The notes: generated by a model not told the origin, from the letters alone. Counted from the stretch's first letter, positions 1-7,507 are shown. The stretch is 16,149 bases of DNA from an uncultured Clostridium sp. (GCA_900555075.1 USJO01000025.1:1-16149), one strand, 5' to 3'. Numbers and translations: made by a program.

Positions 1-4
1 AAGA

Positions 5-172
5 ATGAAAGAAAACAAAGGTATAACATTAATAGCATTGATAATAACAATAGTAATATTATTAATATTACTAGCAGTAAGCATAGACTTAGTAATAGAT
101 GGAAAGATATTTACAAGTGCTGAAAAAGCAGTAAATGGAACAAACGAGAAAGTAGGCCTTAGCAAAATTTGA
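5..172 (+). pseudogene. Short pilin/pseudopilin-like protein, probably C-terminally truncated
   Basis: A 55-residue reading frame starts at the ATG at position 5. It begins with a short basic leader (MKENKG) followed by ITLIALIITI and a continuous hydrophobic helix to about residue 31, the class III signal of type IV pilins and pseudopilins, which prepilin peptidase cuts after the Gly at residue 6. Pilin-like proteins normally continue for tens to more than a hundred residues after this helix. Here only about 24 follow (KIFTSAEKAVNGTNEKVG, then LSKI) before TGA at 170-172. That stop sits inside the -35 box of the rnj promoter, so the gene seems to have lost its 3' part when the present rnj upstream region was formed. 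Only four bases are visible upstream, so no ribosome binding site can be checked. It could instead be a genuine mini-pilin. The helix class is clear; intactness is doubtful. Confidence 0.6.
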
Positions 173-197
173 CTTCTCCTATTAAAAGTAGTATAAT
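169..197 (+). promoter_or_regulatory. Sigma-A promoter of rnj
   Basis: TTGACT (169-174), a 17-bp spacer and a perfect TATAAT (192-197). The predicted transcript start is near 204, which gives a leader of about 198 nt before the rnj start codon. The -35 box overlaps the stop codon of the preceding pilin-like frame. Confidence 0.8.
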
Positions 198-203
198 AAT
201 AAA

Positions 204-401
204 AGTGGTGCCAAATATTGGCCAAAGTTGAGATTTATATATGTTTAATAAAAGTAGGATTCGGGTAAAATTAAAATATGAAACAAAGAACAAAGGAGAG
301 ACTTTTGTTTTATTGAGTTGGAAACGGAAATTTAAAAAGAAAGGAGCTTTTAAAAGCATAAGAATAAATCATTAGAGAAATATAGGAGGAGAGAATTTAG
401 T
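204..401 (+). other. Long 5' leader of rnj with a 5'-proximal hairpin
   Basis: About 198 nt lie between the predicted transcript start and the rnj ATG. A hairpin with arms GCCAA (210-214) and TTGGC (218-222) and a 3-nt loop begins about six bases from the predicted 5' end. A second perfect palindrome, GCTTTTAAAAGC, lies at 346-357. A 44-codon basic reading frame (241-375) fits inside the leader but has no convincing ribosome binding site. The rnj Shine-Dalgarno is the GGAGGA at 385-390. No known riboswitch or leader class is recognised. Confidence 0.5.
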
Positions 402-2129
402 ATGGAAGACAATATGAAACAAACAAGAGCAAAAAAGAAACAAAATAAAAGAGAGGAGAAAAAAGTATTTAAAAAATCAAATTTAAAGATAATACCACTT
501 GGTGGACTACTAGAGATAGGAAAAAACATCACAGTTATAGAATATGAAAACGATATAGTTCTAGTAGACTGTGGCTTAGGTTTCCCAGAGGATGATATGC
601 TAGGTGTAGACTTAGTTATACCAGATATAACATACTTGGAGAAAAACAAAGATAAAATAAGAGGATTAGTTGTAACACACGGACATGAAGACCATATAGG
701 AGGTATACCATATTTATTAAAACAGATAAACGTACCAATATATGCAACAAAATTAACAGCAGGATTAATATCAAACAAACTAGAGGAACATAACCTATTG
801 AGAAGTACTAGACTAAAAGAAGTAAAACAAGGACAAACAATTACCTTAGGATGTATGAAGGTGGAATTTATAAGAATAACACATAGTATACCAGATGCTT
901 GCGCATTAGCAATTACTACCCCAGTAGGAACTATAGTTCACACAGGAGACTTTAAAATAGACTATACTCCAATAGATGGGGAAATTATAGACTTAGGAAG
1001 ATTAGCTGCAATAGGAAATAAAGGCGTTTTAGCTTTAATGTCTGATAGTACAAACTCAGAAAGAAAAGGATACACAATGTCTGAAAGTACAGTTGGAGAT
1101 ATATTAGATAAGTTATTTGTAAACTGTACAAAAAGGATAGTAGTAGCAACCTTCTCATCAAATGTACACAGAGTTCAACAAATAGTGAATTCAGCAGTAA
1201 AATATAAAAGAAAAATTGCAGTATGTGGAAGAAGCATGTGCAACATGATAGAAACTGCAAGAAAATTAGGATATATAAAAGTACCAGACAATGTATTTAT
1301 TGATATTGATATGATAAAATCATACCCAGATGATAGCTTAGTTATAATAACAACAGGAAGTCAGGGAGAGCCAATGTCAGCCTTAACAAGAATGGCTGCA
1401 GGAGAACACAAGAAAGTTCAAATAACACCAAATGATTTAATAATAATATCAGCAAACCCAATACCAGGAAATGAAAAATACATTTCAAAAGTAATAGACG
1501 ATTTAATGAGTATAGGAGCAGAGGTTATATATAATGCCCTTCAAGATATACACGTTTCAGGACATGCCTGTCAAGAGGAGCAAAAACTAATGTTAACACT
1601 TATAAAACCAAAATACTTTATACCAGTACATGGAGAATTTAGACAATTAATAGCACATGCAGAAACTGCAAAAACATTAGGAATATCTCACGAAAATATA
1701 TTTATAACAGAAAATGGAAAAGTGCTAGAACTAAACGAGGAAGAAGCTAAATTTACAGGACATGTACAAGCTGGAAAAGTATTGGTAGATGGTTTAGGAG
1801 TTGGAGATGTAGGAAATATAGTCTTAAAAGATAGACAGAAATTATCTCAAGATGGCTTAATAATAGTAGTAATAACAATGGATTCAAGAAGCGGAAAAAT
1901 AATAGCAGGACCTGATGTGATAAGCAGAGGTTTTGTATATGTAAGAGAATCAGAAAACCTAATGGAGGAAATAAAGCATTTACTAAGAGAAGAATTAGGA
2001 AAATGTGAAGAAAAACACATAACAGATTGGGCTACATTAAAATTAGTTGTAAGAGAAGAATTAGGAGACTATATATACAAAAAAACAAAACGAGAGCCAA
2101 TGTTAATTCCAATAATAATGGAAGTTTAG
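402..2129 (+). CDS. rnj: Ribonuclease J
   Basis: A 575-residue RNase J, a cytoplasmic metallo-beta-lactamase/beta-CASP ribonuclease with 5'-to-3' exonuclease and endonuclease activity in mRNA turnover and rRNA maturation. The fold starts at about residue 28 (IIPLGGLLEIGKN). The metal-binding motif H-G-H-E-D-H is at residues 93-98, followed by the IRITHSIPDA and HTGDFKID motifs, the beta-CASP region and a late HVSGHA / FIPVHGE block typical of the family. Length is slightly above the usual 550-560 because of a Lys/Arg-rich N-terminal extension (residues 5-27) that could contact RNA. The start at 402 is supported by GGAGGA 12 nt upstream; the ATG at 414 is too far from it. The gene has its own promoter and terminator and appears monocistronic. 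Firmicutes often carry two paralogues, J1 and J2; the sequence alone does not say which this is. Confidence 0.95.
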   Translation: MEDNMKQTRAKKKQNKREEKKVFKKSNLKIIPLGGLLEIGKNITVIEYENDIVLVDCGLGFPEDDMLGVDLVIPDITYLEKNKDKIRGLVVTHGHEDHIGGIPYLLKQINVPIYATKLTAGLISNKLEEHNLLRSTRLKEVKQGQTITLGCMKVEFIRITHSIPDACALAITTPVGTIVHTGDFKIDYTPIDGEIIDLGRLAAIGNKGVLALMSDSTNSERKGYTMSESTVGDILDKLFVNCTKRIVVATFSSNVHRVQQIVNSAVKYKRKIAVCGRSMCNMIETARKLGYIKVPDNVFIDIDMIKSYPDDSLVIITTGSQGEPMSALTRMAAGEHKKVQITPNDLIIISANPIPGNEKYISKVIDDLMSIGAEVIYNALQDIHVSGHACQEEQKLMLTLIKPKYFIPVHGEFRQLIAHAETAKTLGISHENIFITENGKVLELNEEEAKFTGHVQAGKVLVDGLGVGDVGNIVLKDRQKLSQDGLIIVVITMDSRSGKIIAGPDVISRGFVYVRESENLMEEIKHLLREELGKCEEKHITDWATLKLVVREELGDYIYKKTKREPMLIPIIMEV

Positions 2130-2147
2130 AATGATTTCATTACTAAT

Positions 2148-2190
2148 ATGCCAATGGAGACGGCAAGTTGCCATTGGCATTCTTTTTTTT
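2148..2190 (+). terminator. Intrinsic terminator of rnj
   Basis: A perfect 10-bp stem, ATGCCAATGG (2148-2157) with CCATTGGCAT (2171-2180), a 13-nt loop, then TCTTTTTTTT (2181-2190). It starts 18 bases after the rnj stop codon. Confidence 0.9.
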
Positions 2191-2211
2191 GCTCAAAAAC
2201 TTCTAAATCCA

Positions 2212-2240
2212 TTGACTTTTTTTGATTTTCGATATATACT
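2212..2240 (+). promoter_or_regulatory. Sigma-A promoter of the por operon
   Basis: TTGACT (2212-2217), a 17-bp spacer, TATACT (2235-2240); predicted start near 2247. A perfect palindrome AGAAATTTCT (2249-2258) lies just downstream of the start and could be a repressor site, though this is speculative. Confidence 0.75.
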
Positions 2241-2277
2241 GTGAGCGTAGAAATTTCTTAAAGGAGGTTTGTTTTTA

Positions 2278-2856
2278 ATGAATGATTTAATAGAAATCAG
2301 ATGGCATGGACGTGGAGGACAAGGAGCAAAAACAGCATCATTACTACTTGCAGATGCAGCATTTAATACAGGTAAATATATTCAAGGTTTTCCAGAATAT
2401 GGACCAGAAAGAATGGGTGCTCCAATAACTGCATATAACAGAATTAGTACAAAACCAATAACAATTCATAGTAATATATATGAACCAGATTATGTCGTAG
2501 TTGTAGATGATACATTATTAGAAAGTGTAGATGTGACAGCAGGTTTAAAGAAAACAGGAGCTATTGTAATAAACACTACGAAGGATAATGAGTACTTAAA
2601 AGAACATCTAAAAGGATATGAAGGAGAAGTTTATAAAATAGATGCACGAAAAATATCAATGGAAACATTGGGAAAATACTTTCCAAACACACCAATGCTT
2701 GCAGCAATTGTAAAAGTTAGCAAAGTTATGACAGATGAAGATTTCTTAAATGATATGCAAAGTTCATTTAAGCACAAGTTTGCCAAAAAGCCAGAAGTTA
2801 TAGAGGGAAATATGAAGGCAATAGAAATGGCATTAAAGGAGGTAGAAAAAGTATGA
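2278..2856 (+). CDS. porG: Pyruvate:ferredoxin oxidoreductase, gamma subunit
   Basis: A 192-residue gamma subunit of the four-subunit pyruvate:ferredoxin oxidoreductase (pyruvate synthase), which converts pyruvate and CoA to acetyl-CoA and CO2 while reducing ferredoxin. The N-terminal IRWHGRGGQG motif (GRGGQG at residues 11-16) and FPEYGPERMGAP (38-49) are characteristic of the gamma domain, which helps bind CoA. The start is placed at ATG 2278, 10 nt after the strong AAGGAGG; an in-frame TTG at 2269 sits almost on that site and is unlikely. It is the first gene of the operon gamma-delta-alpha-beta, and its stop overlaps the porD start (ATGA, 2853-2856). The same family includes 2-oxoisovalerate and 2-oxoglutarate enzymes; gene order and the alpha subunit favour pyruvate. 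Confidence 0.92.
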   Translation: MNDLIEIRWHGRGGQGAKTASLLLADAAFNTGKYIQGFPEYGPERMGAPITAYNRISTKPITIHSNIYEPDYVVVVDDTLLESVDVTAGLKKTGAIVINTTKDNEYLKEHLKGYEGEVYKIDARKISMETLGKYFPNTPMLAAIVKVSKVMTDEDFLNDMQSSFKHKFAKKPEVIEGNMKAIEMALKEVEKV

Positions 2857-3137
2857 CAGAAATAAATTCAAAAACACCAATGGAAAAATTAACAGAAGGT
2901 GGAACTATCTATACAGCAGGAAATGCAAGAGAGTTTAAAACAGGAGATTGGAGAAGTACAAAACCAGTTTACTTAAGTGAAAAATGCAAACAATGCGGGC
3001 TATGCTTCCCAGTATGCCCAGATGACGCAATACCAGTAGGAAAAGACCAAAAAAGAACAGACTTTAACTATGATTATTGTAAGGGTTGCGGAGTATGTGC
3101 AAAGGTGTGCCCTTTTGGAGCAATCGAAATGCAATAA
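2853..3137 (+). CDS. porD: Pyruvate:ferredoxin oxidoreductase, delta subunit (2[4Fe-4S] ferredoxin-type)
   Basis: A 94-residue ferredoxin-like subunit that passes electrons from the catalytic beta subunit to external ferredoxin. It has two classical cluster motifs, CKQCGLCFPVCP (Cys 45, 48, 51, 55) and CKGCGVCAKVCP (Cys 76, 79, 82, 86), so all eight ligands for two [4Fe-4S] clusters are present. The roughly 40-residue N-terminal part (TGDWRSTKPVY) is the usual delta-subunit extension. Translation is probably coupled to porG through the 4-nt ATGA overlap; AAAGGAGG just upstream, inside porG, serves as ribosome binding site. A 70-nt gap with a hairpin separates it from porA. Confidence 0.93.
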   Translation: MTEINSKTPMEKLTEGGTIYTAGNAREFKTGDWRSTKPVYLSEKCKQCGLCFPVCPDDAIPVGKDQKRTDFNYDYCKGCGVCAKVCPFGAIEMQ

Positions 3138-3172
3138 AATAAAGCAATATAGCTAATTTGCTTCGTTTTATT
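3133..3172 (+). other. Intercistronic hairpin between porD and porA
   Basis: AATAAAA (3133-3139) and AAGCAA (3142-3147) can pair with TTGCTT (3158-3163) and TTTTATT (3166-3172), leaving a 2x2 internal loop. It begins at the porD stop codon and is followed by an AT-rich run without a clean T-tract. It could be a weak attenuator or an mRNA-stabilising or processing stem. The alpha and beta genes have no obvious separate promoter, so full termination here is unlikely. Confidence 0.4.
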
Positions 3173-3207
3173 ATAATATTAAATTAAAAAGATAGGAGAG
3201 AAATAAA

Positions 3208-4395
3208 ATGTCAATTAGAGAACGTTTAAGTGGTAATGAAGCAGCTGCTACAGCTATGAAACAAATTAATCCAGATGTTGTTGCAGCATTCCCAATAACA
3301 CCATCAACTGAAATACCACAATATTTTTCAACATTTGTTAGCAACGGAACTGTAGATACAGAATTTGTTGCAGTAGAAAGCGAGCATAGTGCAATGAGTG
3401 CTTGTATAGGAGCAGAAGCAGCTGGTGCAAGAGCCATGACAGCCACCTCTGCAAATGGTTTATCATTAATGTGGGAGATGATATATATTGCATCAAGTTT
3501 GAGATTACCTATTGTAATGTCCTTGGTAAATAGAGCAGTATCAGGACCTCTTAACATTCATAACGATCAATCAGATGCAATGGGTGTAAGGGATAGTGGT
3601 TGGATAATGCTATTTTCAGAAAACAACCAAGAAGCTTATGATAACCTTCTTATGGCTCACAGAATAGCAGAAAATCCAAGAGTAAGATTACCTTTAATGG
3701 TATGTCAAGATGGATTTATAACATCACATTCAATTGAAAACATAGAACTAGAAGAAGATGAACTTGTTAAGAATTTTGTAGGAACATACAAACCAGAGCA
3801 TTATTTATTAAATGATAAAGAACCAATAGCAGTAGGGCCACTAGACTTACAAGCTTATTTATTTGAACATAAAGCTCAACAAGCAGAAGCAATGAAAAAC
3901 GCAAAAAAAGTAATACTAGAAGTAGCTGAAGAATTTGAAAAAGTTACAGGCAGAAAATATAGCTTCTTTGAAGAGTATAAAATGGAAGATGCTGAATATG
4001 TAATAGTAGCTATGAATTCAACAGTAGGAACAGCAAAGTTCACAGCAGATAAGTTAAGAGAACAAGGCATAAAAGCGGGAGTTTTAAAACTTAGAGTATT
4101 TAGACCATTTCCAGCAGAAGAAATTTCAAGAGCCTTATCAAAAGCAAAAGCAGTGGCTGTATTAGATAAAGCAGATGCATTAAATGCGACAGGGGGTCCA
4201 TTATTTACAGATGTAACGTCAGCATTGTATGTAAATGGTGTAAAAGTACCAACAGTAAATTATATATATGGAATAGGTGGAAGAGACACAAAATCAGACG
4301 ATATAGAGAAAGTATATATAGATTTACAAGAAATTGTAAAATCAGGAAATGTAGGAAACCCATATAGATATTTAGGTTTAAGGAGGGAAGACTAA
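3208..4395 (+). CDS. porA: Pyruvate:ferredoxin oxidoreductase, alpha subunit
   Basis: A 395-residue alpha subunit carrying the pyrimidine-binding part of the thiamine-diphosphate site. Recognisable blocks are FPITPSTEIPQYF (from residue 28), VESEHSAMSA, GARAMTATSANGL, a conserved stretch around NRAVSGPLNIHND and DSGWI, and the C-terminal domain with FRPFPAEEI. The overall pattern fits pyruvate-specific alpha subunits of bacterial and archaeal four-subunit enzymes better than 2-oxoglutarate or 2-oxoisovalerate relatives. TAGGAGAG lies about 8 nt upstream of the ATG. The stop TAA overlaps the porB start by one base (TAATG), so translation is probably coupled. Confidence 0.94.
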   Translation: MSIRERLSGNEAAATAMKQINPDVVAAFPITPSTEIPQYFSTFVSNGTVDTEFVAVESEHSAMSACIGAEAAGARAMTATSANGLSLMWEMIYIASSLRLPIVMSLVNRAVSGPLNIHNDQSDAMGVRDSGWIMLFSENNQEAYDNLLMAHRIAENPRVRLPLMVCQDGFITSHSIENIELEEDELVKNFVGTYKPEHYLLNDKEPIAVGPLDLQAYLFEHKAQQAEAMKNAKKVILEVAEEFEKVTGRKYSFFEEYKMEDAEYVIVAMNSTVGTAKFTADKLREQGIKAGVLKLRVFRPFPAEEISRALSKAKAVAVLDKADALNATGGPLFTDVTSALYVNGVKVPTVNYIYGIGGRDTKSDDIEKVYIDLQEIVKSGNVGNPYRYLGLRRED

Positions 4396-5342
4396 TGGCA
4401 TATAATTTAAAAGAAGTAGTAGCAGAAAAAAAATCAAGATTTACATCAGGACACAGGATGTGTGCAGGATGTGGAGCACCAGTAGTTGGCAGAATGATAT
4501 TAAGAGCCCTAAAAAATGAAGACCATGCAGTAATTTGTAATGCAACAGGCTGTATGGAGGTTTCAACATTTATATATCCATACACCTCTTGGACAGATTC
4601 ATTTATACACACAGCATTTGAATGTGCAGGAGCAACCTTGTCAGGTGCAGAAGCAGCATATAGGTCAATGAAAAAACAAGGAAAATTATCTGGAAAAGAT
4701 ACAAAATTCATAGCCTTTGGAGGAGATGGAGGAACATATGATATCGGACTTCAAAGCTTATCAGGAGCAATGGAAAGAGGACATGATATGGTATATGTAT
4801 GCTATGATAATGGTGCATACATGAATACTGGTATTCAACGTTCATCAGCAACACCCAAATTTGCAGATACAACAACATCTCCAGCAGGAAAGGTAATACC
4901 AGGGAAAATGCAATCAAGAAAAGATTTGACAGAAATAATGGCTTCACACCATTTACCTTATGTAGCTCAAACAATAGCGGTAAACAACTTTAAAGATTTA
5001 TATGAAAAATCAGAAAAAGCAATATACACAGAAGGACCATGTTTCCTTAATGTATTAGCACCATGCCCAAGGGGATGGGGATATCCAACAGAAGACTTAA
5101 TGAAAATAAACAAACTAGCAGTAGAAACTTGTTATTGGCCATTATATGAAGTAATAGACGGTAAATATATAGTAAATTACAAACCAGCAAAAAAACTACC
5201 AGTAGAAGAATTCTTAAGACCACAAAAAAGATTCAAGCATATGTTTAAAGAAGGAAACGAGTGGATGATAGAAGAATTTCAAAAAGAAGTAGACAACAGA
5301 TGGGAAGAATTGTTGAGATTAGAAGAAATAACAAATAAATAA
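4395..5342 (+). CDS. porB: Pyruvate:ferredoxin oxidoreductase, beta subunit
   Basis: A 315-residue catalytic beta subunit that binds thiamine diphosphate and the proximal [4Fe-4S] cluster. The cluster ligands are visible as CAGCGAP (Cys 23, 26), NATGCMEV (Cys 53) and a Cys in VLAPCPRGW near residue 220. The thiamine-diphosphate motif is GGDGGTYDIG (residues 109-118), closing with DNGAYMNTG (138-146). Length is normal for the family. The ribosome binding site AGGAGGG (4381-4387) lies within the end of porA, with which it overlaps by one base. It is the last gene of the operon; a hairpin terminator starts at its stop codon. With porG, porD and porA the set is complete, so the enzyme should be functional. 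Confidence 0.95.
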   Translation: MAYNLKEVVAEKKSRFTSGHRMCAGCGAPVVGRMILRALKNEDHAVICNATGCMEVSTFIYPYTSWTDSFIHTAFECAGATLSGAEAAYRSMKKQGKLSGKDTKFIAFGGDGGTYDIGLQSLSGAMERGHDMVYVCYDNGAYMNTGIQRSSATPKFADTTTSPAGKVIPGKMQSRKDLTEIMASHHLPYVAQTIAVNNFKDLYEKSEKAIYTEGPCFLNVLAPCPRGWGYPTEDLMKINKLAVETCYWPLYEVIDGKYIVNYKPAKKLPVEEFLRPQKRFKHMFKEGNEWMIEEFQKEVDNRWEELLRLEEITNK

Positions 5343-5369
5343 AAAAAGCGAATTAAAGTTCGCTTTTTT
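5342..5369 (+). terminator. Intrinsic terminator of the por operon
   Basis: An 11-bp perfect stem, A6GCGAA (5342-5352) with TTCGCT6 (5359-5369), loop TTAAAG. The left arm begins in the porB stop codon. The flanking A- and T-runs make it potentially active in both directions. Confidence 0.85.
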
Positions 5370-5393
5370 AAAAAAATAACTTTTAATTTACGA

Positions 5394-5422
5394 TTGCAAA
5401 TCAAAAGAATATATAATATAAT
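5394..5422 (+). promoter_or_regulatory. Sigma-A promoter of the DUF2207 gene
   Basis: TTGCAA (5394-5399), a 17-bp spacer, TATAAT (5417-5422); predicted start near 5429, giving a leader of about 15 nt that contains AAAGGGTGAT as ribosome binding site. Confidence 0.65.
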
Positions 5423-5443
5423 AAATGCCGAAAGGGTGATATT

Positions 5444-7396
5444 ATGAAATTAAAGAAAATTTTAACAGGATTCATTATAACTATAACCTTGATTTTATTA
5501 AATGCAACAAGTTCAGAAGCTAGTTTGCACTTAAAAAATCTAGACTTTACTGCCCAAATCAATGAAGATGGAAGTATGGATGTTGTAGAAACTTGGGATA
5601 TTAATATTTCAGAAACAAATACTTTATACAAAACTTTTAAAATTGATAAGACTAAATATTCAGGAATTAGTAATGTTTTTGTACAGGATATAACATCTGG
5701 AACAAATAAAAATTTCAAAAAATCAGACATATGGAAATATCATTTAGATAAAGGACATTATTTTGGCGGTATAAACAATAATAATGAATATGAAATAGCT
5801 TGGGGAGTAAGTATTGATACTACCACAAGGAAACAATATTTAATAAGATATACAGTAAAAGATGTTATAAAAAAATATAATGATTGTGCTGAACTTTATT
5901 GGCAAATTGTAGGAAGCGATTTTGAAGTATCAGCAGATAGTATTACAGGAATAATAAAATTACCAAACAAAGTTTCAAACAAGGATGAATTAAAAGTTTG
6001 GGGACATACAGAATATTTAAATGGAGAGATATATGTAACAGATTTAGACACAGTAGAATTTAAAGTTAATAAATACAAATCAGGAAACTTTGTTGAAATA
6101 AGAATAGCAATGCCTACATATGTAATGAGCAAACTTGAAAATACTTCAAATATTAACAAAATAGATAGTATCATAGAGCAGGAAACAAAATGGGCAAATG
6201 AAGCAAATGCAAGAAGAGATAGGAGAAATAAAAATTTTAAACTGTTAATTCTAGCAACAATTTTAGTAAATACTAGTATTGGAATAATGTTTTCTAAAAA
6301 AATAAAGAAAAACAAGCAATTCCTTGAGAAAAACCCAAACATTTTACCAGAACAACAATTAGAATATTATAGGGAACTACCAGATAAAGAAGAAACACCA
6401 TTAGAGGCAGTATTTATTCTAAAAACTGGATATAAGCAAAGTTGCTTACCAAATGTTTTTTCTGCAACTATCTTAAACTTTGCCCTGAAAGGATATATAA
6501 GGATAGAGCAAGAGGGAAAAACAATAAAAATTCTATTAAACAAAATAAAAACGGATGAGTTAACGGGGGATGAAAAAAAGGTATTAGGAATATTAAGAGC
6601 CGCAAGTAATAATAATGAACTTACAATGGCAGAACTGGAAAAATACATCAAAAATTATCCATCAAAATTAATGAATTTGAATTCAACTTTTGAAAAGGTA
6701 TCAAAAACACAAGCAAGTGAAAAAGGAAAATTTGATACAAATAGGTTCAATAAGCAAATAGTTTATGCAGAAAAAAATGTTGGATATATTTTTTTATTAA
6801 TTATAATTATAACTGCTTCAATATTTACAATAGGGTATGCTTATAAAAATGTTCAAAGTATGCTTATCACATGCACTATAATCTCATTAGCATTTTTTAT
6901 AGTAGTAACTATTATAAATTTAATATTAAATATAAAAATAACCACCAGCTTTAATGGCTTTACTCAGAAAGGGATTAATGAACAAGAACAGTGGAAAGCT
7001 TTTAAAAAATACATGGAAGACTTTTCATACTTAAATGAAAAGGAAGTCCCACAATTAGTATTATGGGAGAAATATTTAGTATTTGCAACAGCGTTTGGAA
7101 TAGCAGATAAAGTATTAAAACAATTAAAAGTAAAATATCCAGAGTTAAATGATCCAGATACAATTCATAGTATGATATTATTTAATAGTATGTATAATTC
7201 AAACGGATTTAATACAAAGTTCATAAATTCAATAAAGACATCAACCTCAAGAATGTACTCAAGCACATATTCATCAGGTTCTGGCAGTGGCGGTGGCTTT
7301 TCAGGAGGCGGAGGCTTCGGAGGAGGCGGAGGCCGGCCGGAGGAGGAAGATAAGCATAAGGGCAGACTTTGTATATACAAAGCATACATAACATAG
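5444..7396 (+). CDS. DUF2207 family secreted/membrane protein with disrupted glycine-rich C-terminus
   Basis: A 650-residue protein of the DUF2207 (predicted membrane protein) family; its biochemical role is unknown. A signal peptide is visible (basic MKLKK, hydrophobic core to residue 20, probable cut after SEA near 26). A beta-rich extracellular domain follows (QINEDGSMDVVETWDI, WQIVG), then one membrane segment near 267-283 and two more near 446-466 and 473-495, with a cytoplasmic domain between. The family ends in a Ser/Gly-rich tail, here SSGSGSGGGFSGGGG from about 611 onward. After the Gly run the frame continues for 20 atypical charged residues (RPEEEDKHKGRL...). One frame over, the DNA from 7336 reads AGGGR and stops at TAA 7351-7353, the ending expected for the family, so a one-base loss inside GGCCGGCC (7331-7338) is likely. 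It is monocistronic with its own promoter. Confidence 0.8.
   Translation: MKLKKILTGFIITITLILLNATSSEASLHLKNLDFTAQINEDGSMDVVETWDINISETNTLYKTFKIDKTKYSGISNVFVQDITSGTNKNFKKSDIWKYHLDKGHYFGGINNNNEYEIAWGVSIDTTTRKQYLIRYTVKDVIKKYNDCAELYWQIVGSDFEVSADSITGIIKLPNKVSNKDELKVWGHTEYLNGEIYVTDLDTVEFKVNKYKSGNFVEIRIAMPTYVMSKLENTSNINKIDSIIEQETKWANEANARRDRRNKNFKLLILATILVNTSIGIMFSKKIKKNKQFLEKNPNILPEQQLEYYRELPDKEETPLEAVFILKTGYKQSCLPNVFSATILNFALKGYIRIEQEGKTIKILLNKIKTDELTGDEKKVLGILRAASNNNELTMAELEKYIKNYPSKLMNLNSTFEKVSKTQASEKGKFDTNRFNKQIVYAEKNVGYIFLLIIIITASIFTIGYAYKNVQSMLITCTIISLAFFIVVTIINLILNIKITTSFNGFTQKGINEQEQWKAFKKYMEDFSYLNEKEVPQLVLWEKYLVFATAFGIADKVLKQLKVKYPELNDPDTIHSMILFNSMYNSNGFNTKFINSIKTSTSRMYSSTYSSGSGSGGGFSGGGGFGGGGGRPEEEDKHKGRLCIYKAYIT
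7367..7382. repeat. 16-bp perfect palindrome in the run-on tail of the DUF2207 gene
   Basis: CTTTGTATATACAAAG is a perfect palindrome. If the original stop was at 7351-7353, this lies in the 3' untranslated region rather than in coding sequence. Confidence 0.5.
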
Positions 7397-7441
7397 CAAT
7401 TAATAAGGAACGACTTTTTAAGGGCCGTTCCTTATTAATTG
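7397..7441 (+). terminator. Long inverted repeat after the DUF2207 gene, probable terminator
   Basis: A perfect 16-bp stem with arms at 7397-7412 and 7426-7441 (core AAGGAACG / CGTTCCTT) and a 13-nt loop. It starts right after the TAG at 7394-7396. There is no clean T-tract after it, only GAGTTT, so termination efficiency is uncertain; it may act mainly as an mRNA 3' end stabiliser. Confidence 0.6.
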
Positions 7442-7451
7442 AGTTTAACGG

Positions 7452-7480
7452 TTGAAAAAACTTGTTTTTTAATGTATAAT
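7452..7480 (+). promoter_or_regulatory. Sigma-A promoter of the acyl-CoA ligase gene
   Basis: TTGAAA (7452-7457), a 17-bp spacer, TATAAT (7475-7480); predicted start near 7487, about 20 nt before the ATG. Confidence 0.75.
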
Positions 7481-7507
7481 AATAAGGTATGAAAAAGAGG
7501 TGCTTTT

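Noticed and set aside
68..80. 13-mer TTACTAGCAGTAA shared with the XRE operator region (15816-15828)
   Set aside because: In the pilin frame it encodes the conserved hydrophobic residues LLAV, and shared 13-mers are expected in AT-rich DNA of this length.
275..423. Direct repeat AATATGAAACAAA at 275-287 and 411-423
   Set aside because: A-rich 13-mer with no further similarity around it; likely chance.
2269..2277. TTG as an earlier start for porG
   Set aside because: It lies directly on the AAGGAGG ribosome binding site; ATG 2278 has correct spacing.
4205..4711. 168-codon frame on the minus strand across porA-porB
   Set aside because: Antisense shadow of two well-supported por genes; the encoded sequence resembles no protein and has no ribosome binding site.
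2278..5342. 2-oxoisovalerate or 2-oxoglutarate oxidoreductase instead of PFOR
   Set aside because: The order gamma-delta-alpha-beta with a fully sized alpha subunit and its conserved blocks fits pyruvate best; a phylogeny would settle the remaining doubt.
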